Shown: positions 1 to 9,114 of the stretch, piece by piece
Layout: every line of letters starts with the position of its first letter
How positions within the stretch are numbered: the stretch's first letter is position 1
Origin: Thermomonas flagellata
GTDB lineage: Bacteria; Pseudomonadota; Gammaproteobacteria; Xanthomonadales; Xanthomonadaceae
NCBI RefSeq assembly: GCF_022419185.1
Contig: NZ_JAJOZK010000002.1
Coordinates: forward strand, 62,001 to 126,000
Direction of reading: 5' to 3'
DNA: 64,000 bases
The notes under the pieces: model-generated
What the model saw: only the letters and a program-made list of their open reading frames with translations
The model's database searches: none
Told to the model about the DNA's origin: nothing
Translations under genes and position numbers: made by a program

Positions 1-1
1 C

Positions 2-490
2 GATGGGTTCGTCCGCGCCGAGGTCGGCCAGAGCAAGGTCAAGGCGATCCTGGAGGACGTCGGCAGCTCGCATGACAAGGACACGGCGTATTCCCTGCGC
101 GGCGGCTACTGGTTCAATCCGAACTTCGCTGCGGAAGCCAGCTACAGCCACTTCTACGACCGCCCCCTGTTCAAGGACGGTCAGGGCCGCGCGGACGGCA
201 AGCTGTCTGCCATCGGTCTTGGCATGATCGCCAAGGAGCACGCCACCGAAACCGATCTCGGGTTTTTCGTGCAGCTGCGCGCCGGTATCGCCCGCAGCAA
301 GTTCTCGATCCGGTCCACGCAAGGCAACGACAGCGAGACTTCCAACCGGCCCTACTATGGCATCGGCGCCGGCTACGACTTCAGCAAGACCTTCGGCGTC
401 AGCCTGAATTACGACCACAACCGGGCGTCTGTTGGCGCACTGCGCCTGCGCACCAACACCCTTTCGCTGGGCCTGGAAGCCCGCTTCTGA
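2..490 (+). CDS. Outer-membrane beta-barrel protein, 3' part only
   Basis: The frame is open from the left edge of the window to a TGA, giving the last 162 residues of a protein whose start lies outside. The visible part alternates hydrophobic and polar residues with many Tyr, Phe and Gly (for example GGYWFNPNFAAEASYSHFYD, YYGIGAGYDFSKTFGVSLNY) and ends in LGLEARF, with the terminal aromatic residue that BAM recognises. This is the pattern of small OmpA/OmpW-like eight-stranded barrels in the outer membrane. The substrate or role cannot be read from this fragment. A perfect GCAA-loop hairpin follows 26 bases after the stop. Confidence 0.8.
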   Translation, partial: DGFVRAEVGQSKVKAILEDVGSSHDKDTAYSLRGGYWFNPNFAAEASYSHFYDRPLFKDGQGRADGKLSAIGLGMIAKEHATETDLGFFVQLRAGIARSKFSIRSTQGNDSETSNRPYYGIGAGYDFSKTFGVSLNYDHNRASVGALRLRTNTLSLGLEARF

Positions 491-516
491 TCCTGTTGCC
501 GCTGACCCGGCCACAA

Positions 517-548
517 GCGCCACCGCCACCGCAAGGTGGCGGTGGCGC
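517..548. terminator. Perfect 14-bp hairpin between convergent genes
   Basis: Two 14-base arms (517-530 and 535-548) are exactly complementary and enclose a GCAA tetraloop. The hairpin lies between the barrel gene and the convergent TonB-dependent receptor gene. No T-run follows on either strand, so it is a terminator-like or mRNA-end-protecting hairpin rather than a textbook intrinsic terminator. Confidence 0.6.
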
Positions 549-657
549 CATGGGATCGGCCGATTCCATGCCGTGCCCGCATGAATGCCAAACGCGGTAG
601 CCAGCACACCCCGCACACGCGCTGCTCGCCCGCGCGTGTGCGCGGGCCCCGCGCCGG

Positions 658-2940
658 TCAGAACTTGACGCTCAGCTGCACGCCCCAGATACGCGGCTCG
701 TTGAGCATCCCGGTCAGGTTGTTGAAGTCGATCCCGGAGGTGGCGTACATCGTGTTGGTGATGTTGCGCCCGAACAGCGCCAGCTCGCGCTGGCCGTCCT
801 GCCAGCTGTAGCCGACGCGCAGGCCGCCCTCGACCATCGGCCGGCTGCGGAACGACACCGACTCGTACAGGAAGAAGTTGGCCGAACTCTTGTAGGCCCA
901 GTCGGTGAGCACGTACAGCTCGCCGCCGGCGAGCGGCACGCCGTAGCGCGCGGTCATGTTGGCCACGTACTTGGGCGCCTGCGGCAGCGGGTTGCCGTCG
1001 AGCAGGAAGGTGCCCGGGCGCGCCGGGTCCGGGTTGGCCGGGTCGCGCACGCCGCACAGGTCGAGCACGCAGCCGAACACCGCCAGGGTCGGGTCCTGGA
1101 TGCGGGTGTCGTTGAGGCTGGCGCCGGCGGTCACGTACAGCGCGTCGGTCAGCTGCGCCTCGAGGTCCAGCTCCAGGCCCTGGCCGCGCGCGCGGCGCGC
1201 GTTGACCAGGCGGGCGACGTTGGCGTCGCCGCCGACCGCGGTCAGCTGCAGGTCGCGCACCTGGTAGTGGAACGCGGCCAGGCCCAGGCGCACGCGGTTG
1301 TCCCACAGCTGGCTCTTCAGGCCCAGTTCGAGCGAGCGCACCTTCTCCGAGTCGGCGACCGTCACCAGTTGGCTGGCCGGCAGGCTGGCGTCGGCGAACA
1401 GCAGCCGGCCCTGCACGCTGGGCGCGCGGAAGCCGGTCGCCACCCGCAGGTAGACGTTGGTCGCCGGGCTGAGCTGGTACAGCGCGCTGGCGTCGCCGCT
1501 GAGGTTGCTGCCGCGCGGGCTGACGTGGATCGGCGCGATCGGCGGGCCGAACGGCCCGGTCACCCGCTGCGCGGTGAAGTCCTTGCTGTCGCGGGTGTAG
1601 CGCAACCCGCCGCGCAGCTTGAGCGCCGCGGTCAGGTCGTAGTCGCCGGAGGCGAACACCGCCCACGCGGTATTGTCCTGGCGCTGGGTGGCATAGCCGG
1701 TCTGCGGGCCGCCGAAGCCGTCGTAGGAGAAGCTGTCGATGCGGATGCGCTCGTTGAACCAGAACGCGCCGGCCTGCCAGTCGAAGCGGCCCCAGTCGTT
1801 GGATTCGACCCGCACCTCCTGGCTGAGCTGGCGGTGGTACGGCAGGCCGTCGGCGGATTCCGCCGGGAACAGCGCCTGCCCCGGCAGCAGCGGCGGGAAC
1901 ACGTACACCGAGCCGCCGTCGATGTCGCCGCGGCTGTAGACCTTGACGTGCTCGTAGCCGGAGATGGCGTGCACGGTCACCCGCCCGAGGTCCCATTGCA
2001 TGCGCAGGCTGGCGCCGTCGCCGTCGAGGTGCTGGGTGTTGGCCGCGTCCAGGCTGACCTGGTCGCGGCGCAGGCCGGGGGCCAGGCGGTTGCCGCCGGG
2101 CGCGATCGCACCGGCGCGGAACACCCGCGCGGTGCCGTCGAGCTTGCGCACGTGCACGTTGGCCAGCGCCTCGAAGGTGTCCGAAGGCTGCCACAGCAGC
2201 TGCAGGCGGGCGGCGGTCTCGCGGTAGCCCTCCAGGTCCTTGCCGCGGCCGTTGTAGAGGTTGTCGATCCAGTTGTCGCGGCGCTGGTGCAGCAGCGACA
2301 CCCGCGCCGACAGGGTCGGCGCCAGCGCGCCGGTCAGCGCGCCCTCGAGGTTGGCGGTGCCGTAGGTGCCGTAGCCGAGCCGCGCGTAGCCGCCGAAGGT
2401 CTGCTCCGGGCGCGCCGAGCTGAAACGGATCACGCCGGCCGGCGAGTTGCGCCCGAACAGGGTGCCCTGCGGGCCGCGGTACATCTCGACCGCGGCCATG
2501 TCGAACATCGGGAAGCCCTTCAGGATCGGGTTCTCCTGCACGACGTCGTCGTACACCAGCGACACCGGCTGGCTGGCGTTGAGGTCGAAGTCGGTGTTGC
2601 CCAGCCCGCGGATGTAGAAGCGCGGGAAGGCGCGCCCGAACGAGGACTCGATGTTCAGGCTCGGCAGCCGCGCCGACAGCACGCGCACGTCCTCGCCGGC
2701 GGCGTCGTAGGCGGTCAGGGTCTCGCCGTCGACCACGGTGATCGCGATCGGCACGTCCTGGATGTTCTCGACCCGGCGCTCGGCGGTCACCTGCACGGCA
2801 TCGAGGGTGACCGCCTTGCGCGCGGCCGGGTCCTCGGCGGCGGGGGCGCTCTGCGCATGGGCGAGCGGCGGCAGGGCGAGCGCGCAGGCCAGCGCGAGCG
2901 GATGCAGCGCGCGGCGCGCCGCGGTGGACGGCTTGGACAT
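658..2940 (-). CDS. TonB-dependent outer-membrane receptor
   Basis: A 760-residue protein with a Sec signal peptide (cleavage expected after AHA at 27-29). The N-terminal plug domain covers roughly residues 45-180 and contains the conserved run RGPQGTLFGRNSPAG at 155-169. A C-terminal 22-strand barrel follows, ending in QLSVKF. A TonB-box-like segment (VTLDAVQVTAERR) lies near residue 44. Such receptors import siderophores, vitamin B12 or plant and algal carbohydrates, using energy from TonB-ExbBD encoded 13 kb away. The plug sequence resembles the broad family often annotated as OMR/TBDR of unknown ligand; no substrate can be assigned. An in-frame ATG 40 codons upstream would precede the signal peptide and is rejected as the start. 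Confidence 0.9.
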   Translation of the reverse strand: MSKPSTAARRALHPLALACALALPPLAHAQSAPAAEDPAARKAVTLDAVQVTAERRVENIQDVPIAITVVDGETLTAYDAAGEDVRVLSARLPSLNIESSFGRAFPRFYIRGLGNTDFDLNASQPVSLVYDDVVQENPILKGFPMFDMAAVEMYRGPQGTLFGRNSPAGVIRFSSARPEQTFGGYARLGYGTYGTANLEGALTGALAPTLSARVSLLHQRRDNWIDNLYNGRGKDLEGYRETAARLQLLWQPSDTFEALANVHVRKLDGTARVFRAGAIAPGGNRLAPGLRRDQVSLDAANTQHLDGDGASLRMQWDLGRVTVHAISGYEHVKVYSRGDIDGGSVYVFPPLLPGQALFPAESADGLPYHRQLSQEVRVESNDWGRFDWQAGAFWFNERIRIDSFSYDGFGGPQTGYATQRQDNTAWAVFASGDYDLTAALKLRGGLRYTRDSKDFTAQRVTGPFGPPIAPIHVSPRGSNLSGDASALYQLSPATNVYLRVATGFRAPSVQGRLLFADASLPASQLVTVADSEKVRSLELGLKSQLWDNRVRLGLAAFHYQVRDLQLTAVGGDANVARLVNARRARGQGLELDLEAQLTDALYVTAGASLNDTRIQDPTLAVFGCVLDLCGVRDPANPDPARPGTFLLDGNPLPQAPKYVANMTARYGVPLAGGELYVLTDWAYKSSANFFLYESVSFRSRPMVEGGLRVGYSWQDGQRELALFGRNITNTMYATSGIDFNNLTGMLNEPRIWGVQLSVKF

Positions 2941-3124
2941 GGCAGGATTCCCCGGGGGTGGGCGCGACAGGCGGCGCAAGGGCCCCCTCGCGCCGGCCGC
3001 CATTGTTCCAGAACGATGACGCGCACACCACCGCGGGATGACAGCGGGTGCCGCGCGCACGTTGGCCGGCGGTTCGGGTGGGCCGGGCTAAGCTGCCGCG
3101 TCCTTGGGTTCCATCCTCCTCCGC

Positions 3125-4177
3125 ATGCGTCCGATCCCCGCGCCGCCGCTGCTCCCGGCCCTGCTGACCGGCCTGCTGGCCGGGTTGCTGGCGGCCTGCG
3201 CCAGCACGCCGAAGGCCCCGCCCGCGGCCGCCACGCCGCCTGCCGCCCCAGCGGTCGCGGTGCCGCCGGTCAAAGTCGGGCTGGCCCTCGGCGGCGGCGC
3301 CGCCAAGGGCTTCGCCCACATCGGGGTGATCAAGATGCTGGAGGCCAACGGCATCCGCCCGGCGGTGGTGGCCGGTACCAGCGCCGGCAGCGTGGTCGGC
3401 GCGCTCTATGCCGGCGGCATGGATGCCTATGCCCTGCAGGAGAAGGCGGTGGCACTGGACGAGGCCAGCATCCGCGACGTCAGCCTGTTCGGCGGCGGGC
3501 TGGTGAAGGGCCAGAAGCTGCAGGACTACGTCAACCGCGAGGTCGGCGGGCGCCCGATCGAGCGCCTGGCCAAGCCGTTCGCGGCGGTGGCGACCCGGCT
3601 CGAGGACGGTGAGCGCACCGTGTTCGTGCGCGGCAACACCGGGCAGGCGGTGCGCGCCTCCAGCGCCATCCCCGGGGTGTTCGAGGCGGTGCCGATCGAC
3701 AAGTCGCATTACGTCGACGGCGGGGTGGTCAGCCCGGTGCCGGTGGACGCCGCGCGCGCGCTGGGCGCCGACCTGGTGATCGCGGTGGACATCTCCAGCA
3801 AGGCCAACGGCAAGGCCAGCCCGGACAGCATGCTCGGCAACCTCGGCCAGAGCCTGAAGATCATGGGCGCGCGCCTGGCCGCGCAGGAGCTGGCGCGCGC
3901 CGACGTGGTGATCCGCCCGGCGGTGAACGACATCGGCCCGGCCGATTTCGCCCAGCGCCAGCGCGCCATCCTCGAGGGCGAACGCGCCGCCCAGGCGGCG
4001 CTGCCGCAGATCCGCGCCAAGATCGCCGCGCTGCAGGCGCAGCGGCTGGCGCAGGCGCGCGCACAGGCCGAGGCGCGCGCCGCGCAGCAGCGCGAGGCCG
4101 AGCGCCAGGCCCGCTGCGCGCGCCAGAGCGGCTGGCTGGACCGGCTGCGGCGCGATCCGGACTGCCGCGGCGGCTGA
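3125..4177 (+). CDS. Patatin-like phospholipase lipoprotein (RssA/NTE family)
   Basis: A 350-residue protein with a lipoprotein signal peptide whose lipobox LLAAC places the lipidated Cys at residue 25. The patatin fold follows: oxyanion-hole motif GGGAAKG at 56-62, nucleophile elbow GTSAG with Ser86, and the dyad aspartate in VDGG near residue 197. These are the Ser-Asp dyad signatures of bacterial patatin-like lipases (RssA/YlbK type), acting on phospholipid or lysophospholipid. The C-terminus is a charged, Gln/Arg/Ala-rich tail that may be helical. The ATG at 3125 begins the signal peptide; a TTG seven codons earlier is possible but less likely. Confidence 0.85.
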   Translation: MRPIPAPPLLPALLTGLLAGLLAACASTPKAPPAAATPPAAPAVAVPPVKVGLALGGGAAKGFAHIGVIKMLEANGIRPAVVAGTSAGSVVGALYAGGMDAYALQEKAVALDEASIRDVSLFGGGLVKGQKLQDYVNREVGGRPIERLAKPFAAVATRLEDGERTVFVRGNTGQAVRASSAIPGVFEAVPIDKSHYVDGGVVSPVPVDAARALGADLVIAVDISSKANGKASPDSMLGNLGQSLKIMGARLAAQELARADVVIRPAVNDIGPADFAQRQRAILEGERAAQAALPQIRAKIAALQAQRLAQARAQAEARAAQQREAERQARCARQSGWLDRLRRDPDCRGG

Positions 4178-4245
4178 GCTGCCTTCACGCCGGCCACAGG
4201 CGGCGGCGGGCACAGTCGCGGCCACCCTGCCGCGGAGCCATACCC

Positions 4246-5760
4246 ATGGGCGATGCCACCCCCGCCAGCGGTCCCGACCTGCGCCAGGGCGTACCGCTGG
4301 CCGACATCCCGCCGGAGGGCGTGTTCGCCGGCCAGGTCGACGGCGAGCCGGTGCTGTTGGCCTGGGTCGACGGCCGCATGCACGCGGTCTCCGGCCGCTG
4401 CAGCCACTACGGGGCGCCGCTGGCGGAGGGCCTGCGCCGCGGCGATGTCATCCACTGCCCGTGGCACCACGCCTGCTTCCGCCTGCGCGACGGCGCCGCG
4501 CTCAAGGCCCCGGCGTTCGCCGACCTGCCGTGCTGGCAGGTCGAGGAGCGCGACGGGCTGGCCTACGTGCGCGGCCGCGACGACGACGCCCATCCCCGCC
4601 CGCGCGCGCGGCGCGGGCGCGAAGACCCGGAGCGGATCGCGATCGTCGGCGCCGGCGCCGCCGGCTACGCCGCCGCGGTGCAGCTGCGCGCGCTCGGCTA
4701 TGCCGGCGCGATCGACCTGTTCGGCGCCGACCCGGAGCCGCCCTACGACCGCCCCAACCTGTCCAAGGACTACCTGGCCGGCACCGCGCCGGCCGAGTGG
4801 ATCCCGCTGCAGGGCCCGGACTTCTACGCCGAGCAGGGCATCCGCCTGCACCTGGGCCGCGCGATCACCGCACTGGACCAGCACTGGCGGCAGCTGACCG
4901 ACGCGCATGGGGACAAGTTCGGCTACGAGCGCCTGCTGCTGGCGCCGGGCGCGGTCCCGAACCGGCTGCCGCTGCCCGGCTTCGACGCCGCCAACGTGTG
5001 CGTGCTGCGCAGCCTGGCCGATGCCGATGCCCTGCTGGCGCGGATCGCGCACGCGCGCCGGGTGGTGCTGGTCGGCGCCGGCTTCATCGGGCTGGAAGCC
5101 GCGGCCGCGCTGCGTGCCCGCGGGCTCGCGGTGGAGGTGGTCGCGCCGGAGCCGCTGCCGCTGGGCGGCGTGCTCGGCGAGGTGCTGGCCCGGGACCTGC
5201 TGCGCCGGCACCGCGAACACGGGGTGGCGTTCCATCTGGGACGCAAGCCGCAGGCGTTCGACGGCGGCGCGCTGGTGCTGGACGACGGCAGCCGGCTGGA
5301 CTGCGACGCGCTGCTGCTCGGGGTCGGGGTCAAGCCGGATCTCGCCCTCGCGCGCGCCGCCGGGCTGGCGGTGGAGGACGGCATCGTGGTCGACGCCACC
5401 CTGCAGACCTCGGTTCCCGGCATCTACGCCGCCGGCGACGCCGCGCGCTTCCCCTACCGCGGGCAACCGGCGCGGGTCGAGCACTGGGTGCACGCGCAGC
5501 GCCAGGGCCAGGTCGCCGCCGCCAACCTGCTCGGCGCCGGCCAGGCCTTCACCGATCCGCCGTTCTTCTGGACCCACCACTACGGCACCGACCTGCGCTA
5601 CCTCGGGCTCGGCCGCGGGTTCGACCGGGTCGAGGTGGACGGCGATCCGGCCGCGGACGACTGCCTGGTGCGCTATTTCCGGGGCGACACCCTGCTGGCG
5701 GCGGCCGCGATCGGGCGCGACCGCGCCCTGCTGGAACTGGAACCGGCGCTGCGCGGCTGA
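4246..5760 (+). CDS. Rieske-domain FAD/NAD(P)-dependent ferredoxin reductase
   Basis: A 504-residue fusion. Residues 12-110 form a Rieske domain with the 2Fe-2S ligands C52-S-H54 and C71-P-W-H74. From about residue 130 follows a pyridine-nucleotide-disulphide oxidoreductase: FAD-binding IVGAGAAG (134-141), a second Rossmann motif VLVGAGFIGLE near 280, and the late FAD motif GIYAAGDAARF near 392. This architecture is that of AIF-like / BenC-like ferredoxin reductases that pass electrons from NAD(P)H to 2Fe-2S partners of oxygenases. The next gene is a monooxygenase (phhA), but that enzyme uses pterin, so a functional link is not implied. Confidence 0.85.
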   Translation: MGDATPASGPDLRQGVPLADIPPEGVFAGQVDGEPVLLAWVDGRMHAVSGRCSHYGAPLAEGLRRGDVIHCPWHHACFRLRDGAALKAPAFADLPCWQVEERDGLAYVRGRDDDAHPRPRARRGREDPERIAIVGAGAAGYAAAVQLRALGYAGAIDLFGADPEPPYDRPNLSKDYLAGTAPAEWIPLQGPDFYAEQGIRLHLGRAITALDQHWRQLTDAHGDKFGYERLLLAPGAVPNRLPLPGFDAANVCVLRSLADADALLARIAHARRVVLVGAGFIGLEAAAALRARGLAVEVVAPEPLPLGGVLGEVLARDLLRRHREHGVAFHLGRKPQAFDGGALVLDDGSRLDCDALLLGVGVKPDLALARAAGLAVEDGIVVDATLQTSVPGIYAAGDAARFPYRGQPARVEHWVHAQRQGQVAAANLLGAGQAFTDPPFFWTHHYGTDLRYLGLGRGFDRVEVDGDPAADDCLVRYFRGDTLLAAAAIGRDRALLELEPALRG

Positions 5761-5785
5761 GGCCGCCGGGCATGCCGCATCGGCG

Positions 5786-5801
5786 TAGACTTGGCCCCAT
5801 G
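5786..5801 (+). promoter_or_regulatory. Candidate -10 element placed for a leaderless phhA transcript
   Basis: TAGACT at 5786-5791 is followed by 7 nt and then the phhA ATG (5799-5801). If this is the -10 box, transcription would begin at or within one base of the start codon. No recognisable -35 or Shine-Dalgarno sequence is present. The same arrangement occurs at four other genes in the window. Confidence 0.4.
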
Positions 5802-6689
5802 AACAGCACGCCGCGCCGGGTCGAGAACCTGCACACCGACAAGGGCAAGGTGCCGGTGTATGCCACCGGCGTGGTCGAACAGCCGTGGGACGACTACCGC
5901 CCCGCCGACCATGGCGTCTGGCGGCAGCTGTACGAACGCCAGCGCGCGCTGCTGGTGGGGCGTGCCTGCGACGAGTTCCTGCAGGCGCAGGACGCGATGG
6001 GGATGACCCCGGACCGCATCCCGAAGTTCGCCGACATCAACCGCGTGCTCGAGCGCGCGACCGGCTGGACCCTGATCGGCGTCGAAGGGCTGCTGCCGGA
6101 GCTGGACTTCTTCGACCACCTCGCGCGCCGCCGCTTCCCGGTGACCTGGTGGATCCGGCGCCCGGACCAGGTCGACTATATCGAGGAACCGGACCTGTTC
6201 CACGACCTGTTCGGGCACGTGCCGCTGCTGATGAACCCGCTATTCGCCGACTACATGCAGGCCTACGGCCGCGGCGGGCTGAAGGCGCACGCGATCGGCC
6301 CGGAGGCGCTGCAGCAGCTGACCCGGCTGTACTGGTACACGGTCGAGTTCGGGCTGATCCGCCAGCACGACGGGCTGCGCATCTACGGCAGCGGGATCGT
6401 CTCCAGCAAGGGCGAGTCGCTGTACTGCCTGGACAGCCCGGCGCCGAACCGGATCGGCTTCGACCTGGAGCGGATCATGCGCACCCGCTACCGGATCGAC
6501 ACCTACCAGAAAACCTACTTCGTGATCGACAGCTTCGCCCAGCTGATGGACGCGACGGGCCCGGACTTCACCCCGATCTACGCGCGGCTGGCGGCGCAGC
6601 CGGCGATCGCGGCCGGCGCGGTGCTGCCGGGCGACCGCGTCCTGCAGCGCGGCAGCGGCGAGGGCTGGGCCGCCGACGGCGACGTCTGA
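5799..6689 (+). CDS. phhA: Phenylalanine 4-monooxygenase
   Basis: A 296-residue pterin-dependent aromatic amino acid hydroxylase that converts phenylalanine to tyrosine using tetrahydropterin and O2. The non-haem iron facial triad is visible: His135 and His140 in [12 protein letters not shown], and Glu183 in YWYTVEFG. Length and the N-terminal start ([21 protein letters not shown]) match bacterial monomeric enzymes, and the catalytic domain spans nearly the whole protein without a regulatory ACT domain. Pterin dehydratase (phhB) is not adjacent. The start codon lies immediately downstream of a -10-like element. Confidence 0.95.
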   Translation: MNSTPRRVENLHTDKGKVPVYATGVVEQPWDDYRPADHGVWRQLYERQRALLVGRACDEFLQAQDAMGMTPDRIPKFADINRVLERATGWTLIGVEGLLPELDFFDHLARRRFPVTWWIRRPDQVDYIEEPDLFHDLFGHVPLLMNPLFADYMQAYGRGGLKAHAIGPEALQQLTRLYWYTVEFGLIRQHDGLRIYGSGIVSSKGESLYCLDSPAPNRIGFDLERIMRTRYRIDTYQKTYFVIDSFAQLMDATGPDFTPIYARLAAQPAIAAGAVLPGDRVLQRGSGEGWAADGDV

Positions 6690-6756
6690 GGCGGTTCCGC
6701 CGGCGGCGGCGATCCCTGACAATGGCGCCCGCCTTCCGCCCGTGCGAGCGCCCGCG

Positions 6757-7821
6757 ATGTCCGACGACGGCCACATCTCCCTGACCCGGTTCCTGATCGA
6801 GGAGCAGCGCGCCGGGCACGTCAACGCCGACCTGCGCCTGCTGGTGGAGGTGGTGGCACGCGCCTGCAAGCGGATCGCGATCGCGATCGGCAAGGGCGCG
6901 CTCGGCGGCGTGCTCGGCGAGGCCGGCGCGCCCGGCGAGACCCGCCTCAACGTGCAGGGCGAGGCGCAGAAGAAGCTGGACGTGCTCAGCAACGAAATCC
7001 TGCTCGAGGCCAACGCCTGGGGCGGGCACCTGGCGGGCCTGGCCTCCGAGGAGATGGAGCTGCCGCACCCGATCCCGGACGTGTACCCGCGCGGCAACTA
7101 CCTGCTGGTCTTCGACCCGCTGGACGGCTCGTCCAACATCGACGTCAACGTCTCGGTCGGCACCATCTTCTCGGTGCTGCGCTGCCCGGACGGGGTGACC
7201 CAGCCGCAGGCCGCGCACTTCCTGCAACCCGGCCGCGCCCAGGTCGCCGCCGGCTACTGCGTGTACGGGCCGAGCACCCAGCTGGTGCTCAGCGTCGGCC
7301 ACGGCACCCACGCCTTCACCCTCGACCGCGAGGTCGGCAGCTTCGTGCTCACCACCCGCGGCATGCGCATCCCGGAGGAGACCGCCGAGTTCGCGGTCAA
7401 CCTGTCCAACCAGCGCCACTGGGAGGCGCCGATGCAGGCCTACGTGGCCGACCTGCTGGCCGGCAAGGACGGCCCACGCGGCAAGGACTTCAACCTGCGC
7501 TGGGTGGCCAGCATGGTCGCCGACGTGCACCGCATCCTCACCCGCGGCGGCCTGTTCGCCTATCCGCTCGACCGCAAGTGCGCGGCCCAGGGCGGCAAGC
7601 TGCGCCTGCTGTACGAGGCCAACCCGATGGCGCTGCTGGTCGAGCAGGCCGGCGGCGCCGCCAGCACCGGGCGCGCGCCGCTGCTGGACTTGGCACCGCA
7701 GGCGCTGCACCAGCGGGTGCCGGTGTTCCTGGGCTCGCGGATCGAGGTGGAGACCGCGGTGGCCTACCACCGCGCTGCCGATGCCGCCGCCGCGCTCAGC
7801 CCCGGCACGGCGGCTGGTTGA
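6757..7821 (+). CDS. fbp: Fructose-1,6-bisphosphatase class I
   Basis: A 354-residue gluconeogenic phosphatase that hydrolyses fructose-1,6-bisphosphate. The metal-binding core [11 protein letters not shown] is intact, as is the N-terminal [10 protein letters not shown]-like segment (here [14 protein letters not shown]) typical of proteobacterial class I enzymes. The [20 protein letters not shown] region matches the family's substrate loop. ATG 6757 is chosen; a GTG five codons earlier also fits. A GACAAT -10-like hexamer (6718-6723) sits about 33 nt upstream. The 3' end overlaps the convergent response-regulator gene by 26 bp. Confidence 0.95.
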   Translation: MSDDGHISLTRFLIEEQRAGHVNADLRLLVEVVARACKRIAIAIGKGALGGVLGEAGAPGETRLNVQGEAQKKLDVLSNEILLEANAWGGHLAGLASEEMELPHPIPDVYPRGNYLLVFDPLDGSSNIDVNVSVGTIFSVLRCPDGVTQPQAAHFLQPGRAQVAAGYCVYGPSTQLVLSVGHGTHAFTLDREVGSFVLTTRGMRIPEETAEFAVNLSNQRHWEAPMQAYVADLLAGKDGPRGKDFNLRWVASMVADVHRILTRGGLFAYPLDRKCAAQGGKLRLLYEANPMALLVEQAGGAASTGRAPLLDLAPQALHQRVPVFLGSRIEVETAVAYHRAADAAAALSPGTAAG

Positions 7822-8239
7822 GCACCAGCCAGTACAGCCCGATCTGGCGCACCACCTCGACGAAGCGCTCGAACTCGACCGGCTTCTGGATGTAGCTGTT
7901 GGCGCCCAGCTCGTAGACCACGTCCACGTCCACCGGCTCGGCGCTGGTGGTCAGCACCACCACCGGCAGGCTGCGGGTGGCCGGGTTCGCGCGGATCGCC
8001 TGCAGCACCTCGCGCCCGTTGCGCTTGGGCAGGTTGAGGTCGAGCAGCACCACCGCCGGCAGGTCGGCCGGGTCGCGCCCGGCGAAGGCCCCCTGGGCGA
8101 ACAGGTAGTCCAGCGCCTGCGCGCCGTCGGTGACCACCTGCAGGCGGTGGTCGCTGCCGGCCTCGGCGAACGCGATCCGGGTCAGCTCAACGTCGTCGGG
8201 GTTGTCCTCGACCAGCAGGATGTCGCGGCTGTGGGTCAT
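7796..8239 (-). CDS. Single-domain response regulator (Rcp1-like)
   Basis: A 147-residue stand-alone receiver domain with no output domain. Acidic pocket [10 protein letters not shown], phospho-acceptor Asp in [13 protein letters not shown], conserved Thr in VVLTTS and Lys in YIQKPVEF are all present. The LNLPKRNG phosphorylation motif and EDNPDD start are characteristic of Rcp1-type regulators that pair with phytochrome-like or hybrid kinases. The kinase gene lies directly upstream with a 4-bp ATGA overlap, so the two are translationally coupled. The receiver must act by protein interaction; its target is not shown here. Confidence 0.9.
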   Translation of the reverse strand: MTHSRDILLVEDNPDDVELTRIAFAEAGSDHRLQVVTDGAQALDYLFAQGAFAGRDPADLPAVVLLDLNLPKRNGREVLQAIRANPATRSLPVVVLTTSAEPVDVDVVYELGANSYIQKPVEFERFVEVVRQIGLYWLVLNQPPCRG

Positions 8240-9039
8240 GGGGCGTCGGCGGGGGCGGGGTCCGGGGCGAGGTCGCGCGCCGTCGCCCATACGGGCGAGT
8301 CGGGGCCACCGGCGTCGGCGGGGGCGGGGTCCGGGGCGAGGTCGCGCACTGTCACATGGAAGCAGGCGCCGCCGCCAGCCCCCGCCTCCGCCCAGGCCTC
8401 GCCGCCGTGGCGGCGCGCGGCGGCGCGCACGATCGCCAGCCCGAGGCCGTCGCCGGCCCCCTGCTCGTGGCCGTGCAGGCGCTGGAACGGCACGAACAGG
8501 CGCACGGCGTCGGCCGCCTCGAAGCCGATGCCGTGGTCGCGCAGGTCGAGCGCGACCGCACCGTCCTCGCGGCGGGCGTGCAGCTCGACCCGCGCCGGCT
8601 GCGCCGGCTGTGCGAACTGGCGGGCATTGGCCAGCAGCTCGGCGAGGATGCGCCGCACCAGGGTCTCGTCGCCGGTCAGCGGCACGTCGGCCTCTAGATG
8701 CAGCTCCAGCGCCGGCCCCGGCGTCAGGTCCTGCAGCTCGGCCGCGGTCCATTCCGCCAGCAGCGGCAGGTCCAGCGGCTGCGGGCGCAGCGCGCGCTGC
8801 TCGATCCGCAGCAGCGCCACCAGCTTCTCGACCAGCCGCTCCATGCGCGCGGCGGCAGCGCGGATCCGGGCCGCGTGCGCGGCGGTGTCGGGGCCGTCCG
8901 GCGCGCGTTCGATCTGGCGTGCGAAGCCGTCGATCGCGCGCAGCGGCGCGCGCAGGTCGTGCGCCAGCGCGGACGCCAGCGCCTCCGGCCCGAGCACGGG
9001 GTCGCCGGGGGCAGGCGGCAGCGGGGCGGGATCGGACAT
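8236..9039 (-). CDS. Minimal sensor histidine kinase without a sensor domain
   Basis: A 267-residue cytosolic kinase. HisKA begins near residue 15 with the H-box ALAHDLRAPLRAI (His27), followed by a HATPase_c domain with the N-box LLANARQ near 134, G1 DHGIGF and G2 GAGDGLGLA. Its H-box and GDGLGLAIV style resemble phytochrome-type kinases, but no PAS, GAF or membrane segment precedes it, so the signal must come from another protein. The C-terminal tail carries a 37-bp in-frame duplication encoding ARDLAPDPAPADA-like units. It is co-transcribed with the downstream response regulator. Confidence 0.85.
   Translation of the reverse strand: MSDPAPLPPAPGDPVLGPEALASALAHDLRAPLRAIDGFARQIERAPDGPDTAAHAARIRAAAARMERLVEKLVALLRIEQRALRPQPLDLPLLAEWTAAELQDLTPGPALELHLEADVPLTGDETLVRRILAELLANARQFAQPAQPARVELHARREDGAVALDLRDHGIGFEAADAVRLFVPFQRLHGHEQGAGDGLGLAIVRAAARRHGGEAWAEAGAGGGACFHVTVRDLAPDPAPADAGGPDSPVWATARDLAPDPAPADAP
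8242..8347. repeat. Pair of identical 37-bp direct repeats in the kinase gene tail
   Basis: Copies at 8242-8278 and 8311-8347 are identical and lie 69 bp apart, exactly 23 codons, so the duplication keeps frame. Each encodes RDLAPDPAPADA on the minus strand at the C-terminus of the histidine kinase. It looks like a recent duplication rather than a mobile element. Confidence 0.85.
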
Positions 9040-9098
9040 GCCCGCAGTCTAGGCCGCGGGCGTAAACCCCTTGTGCAGATGGCCGTGGCGGGCGATGC

Positions 9099-9114
9099 CA
9101 CAATGGCGGGCATG
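9099..9114 (+). promoter_or_regulatory. Candidate -10 element for a leaderless SLC13-type transporter transcript
   Basis: CACAAT at 9099-9104 is followed by 7 nt and the ATG at 9112. The spacing equals that at phhA. If active, earlier in-frame ATGs at 9079 and 9103 would lie upstream of or inside the promoter and could not be used. Confidence 0.35.
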
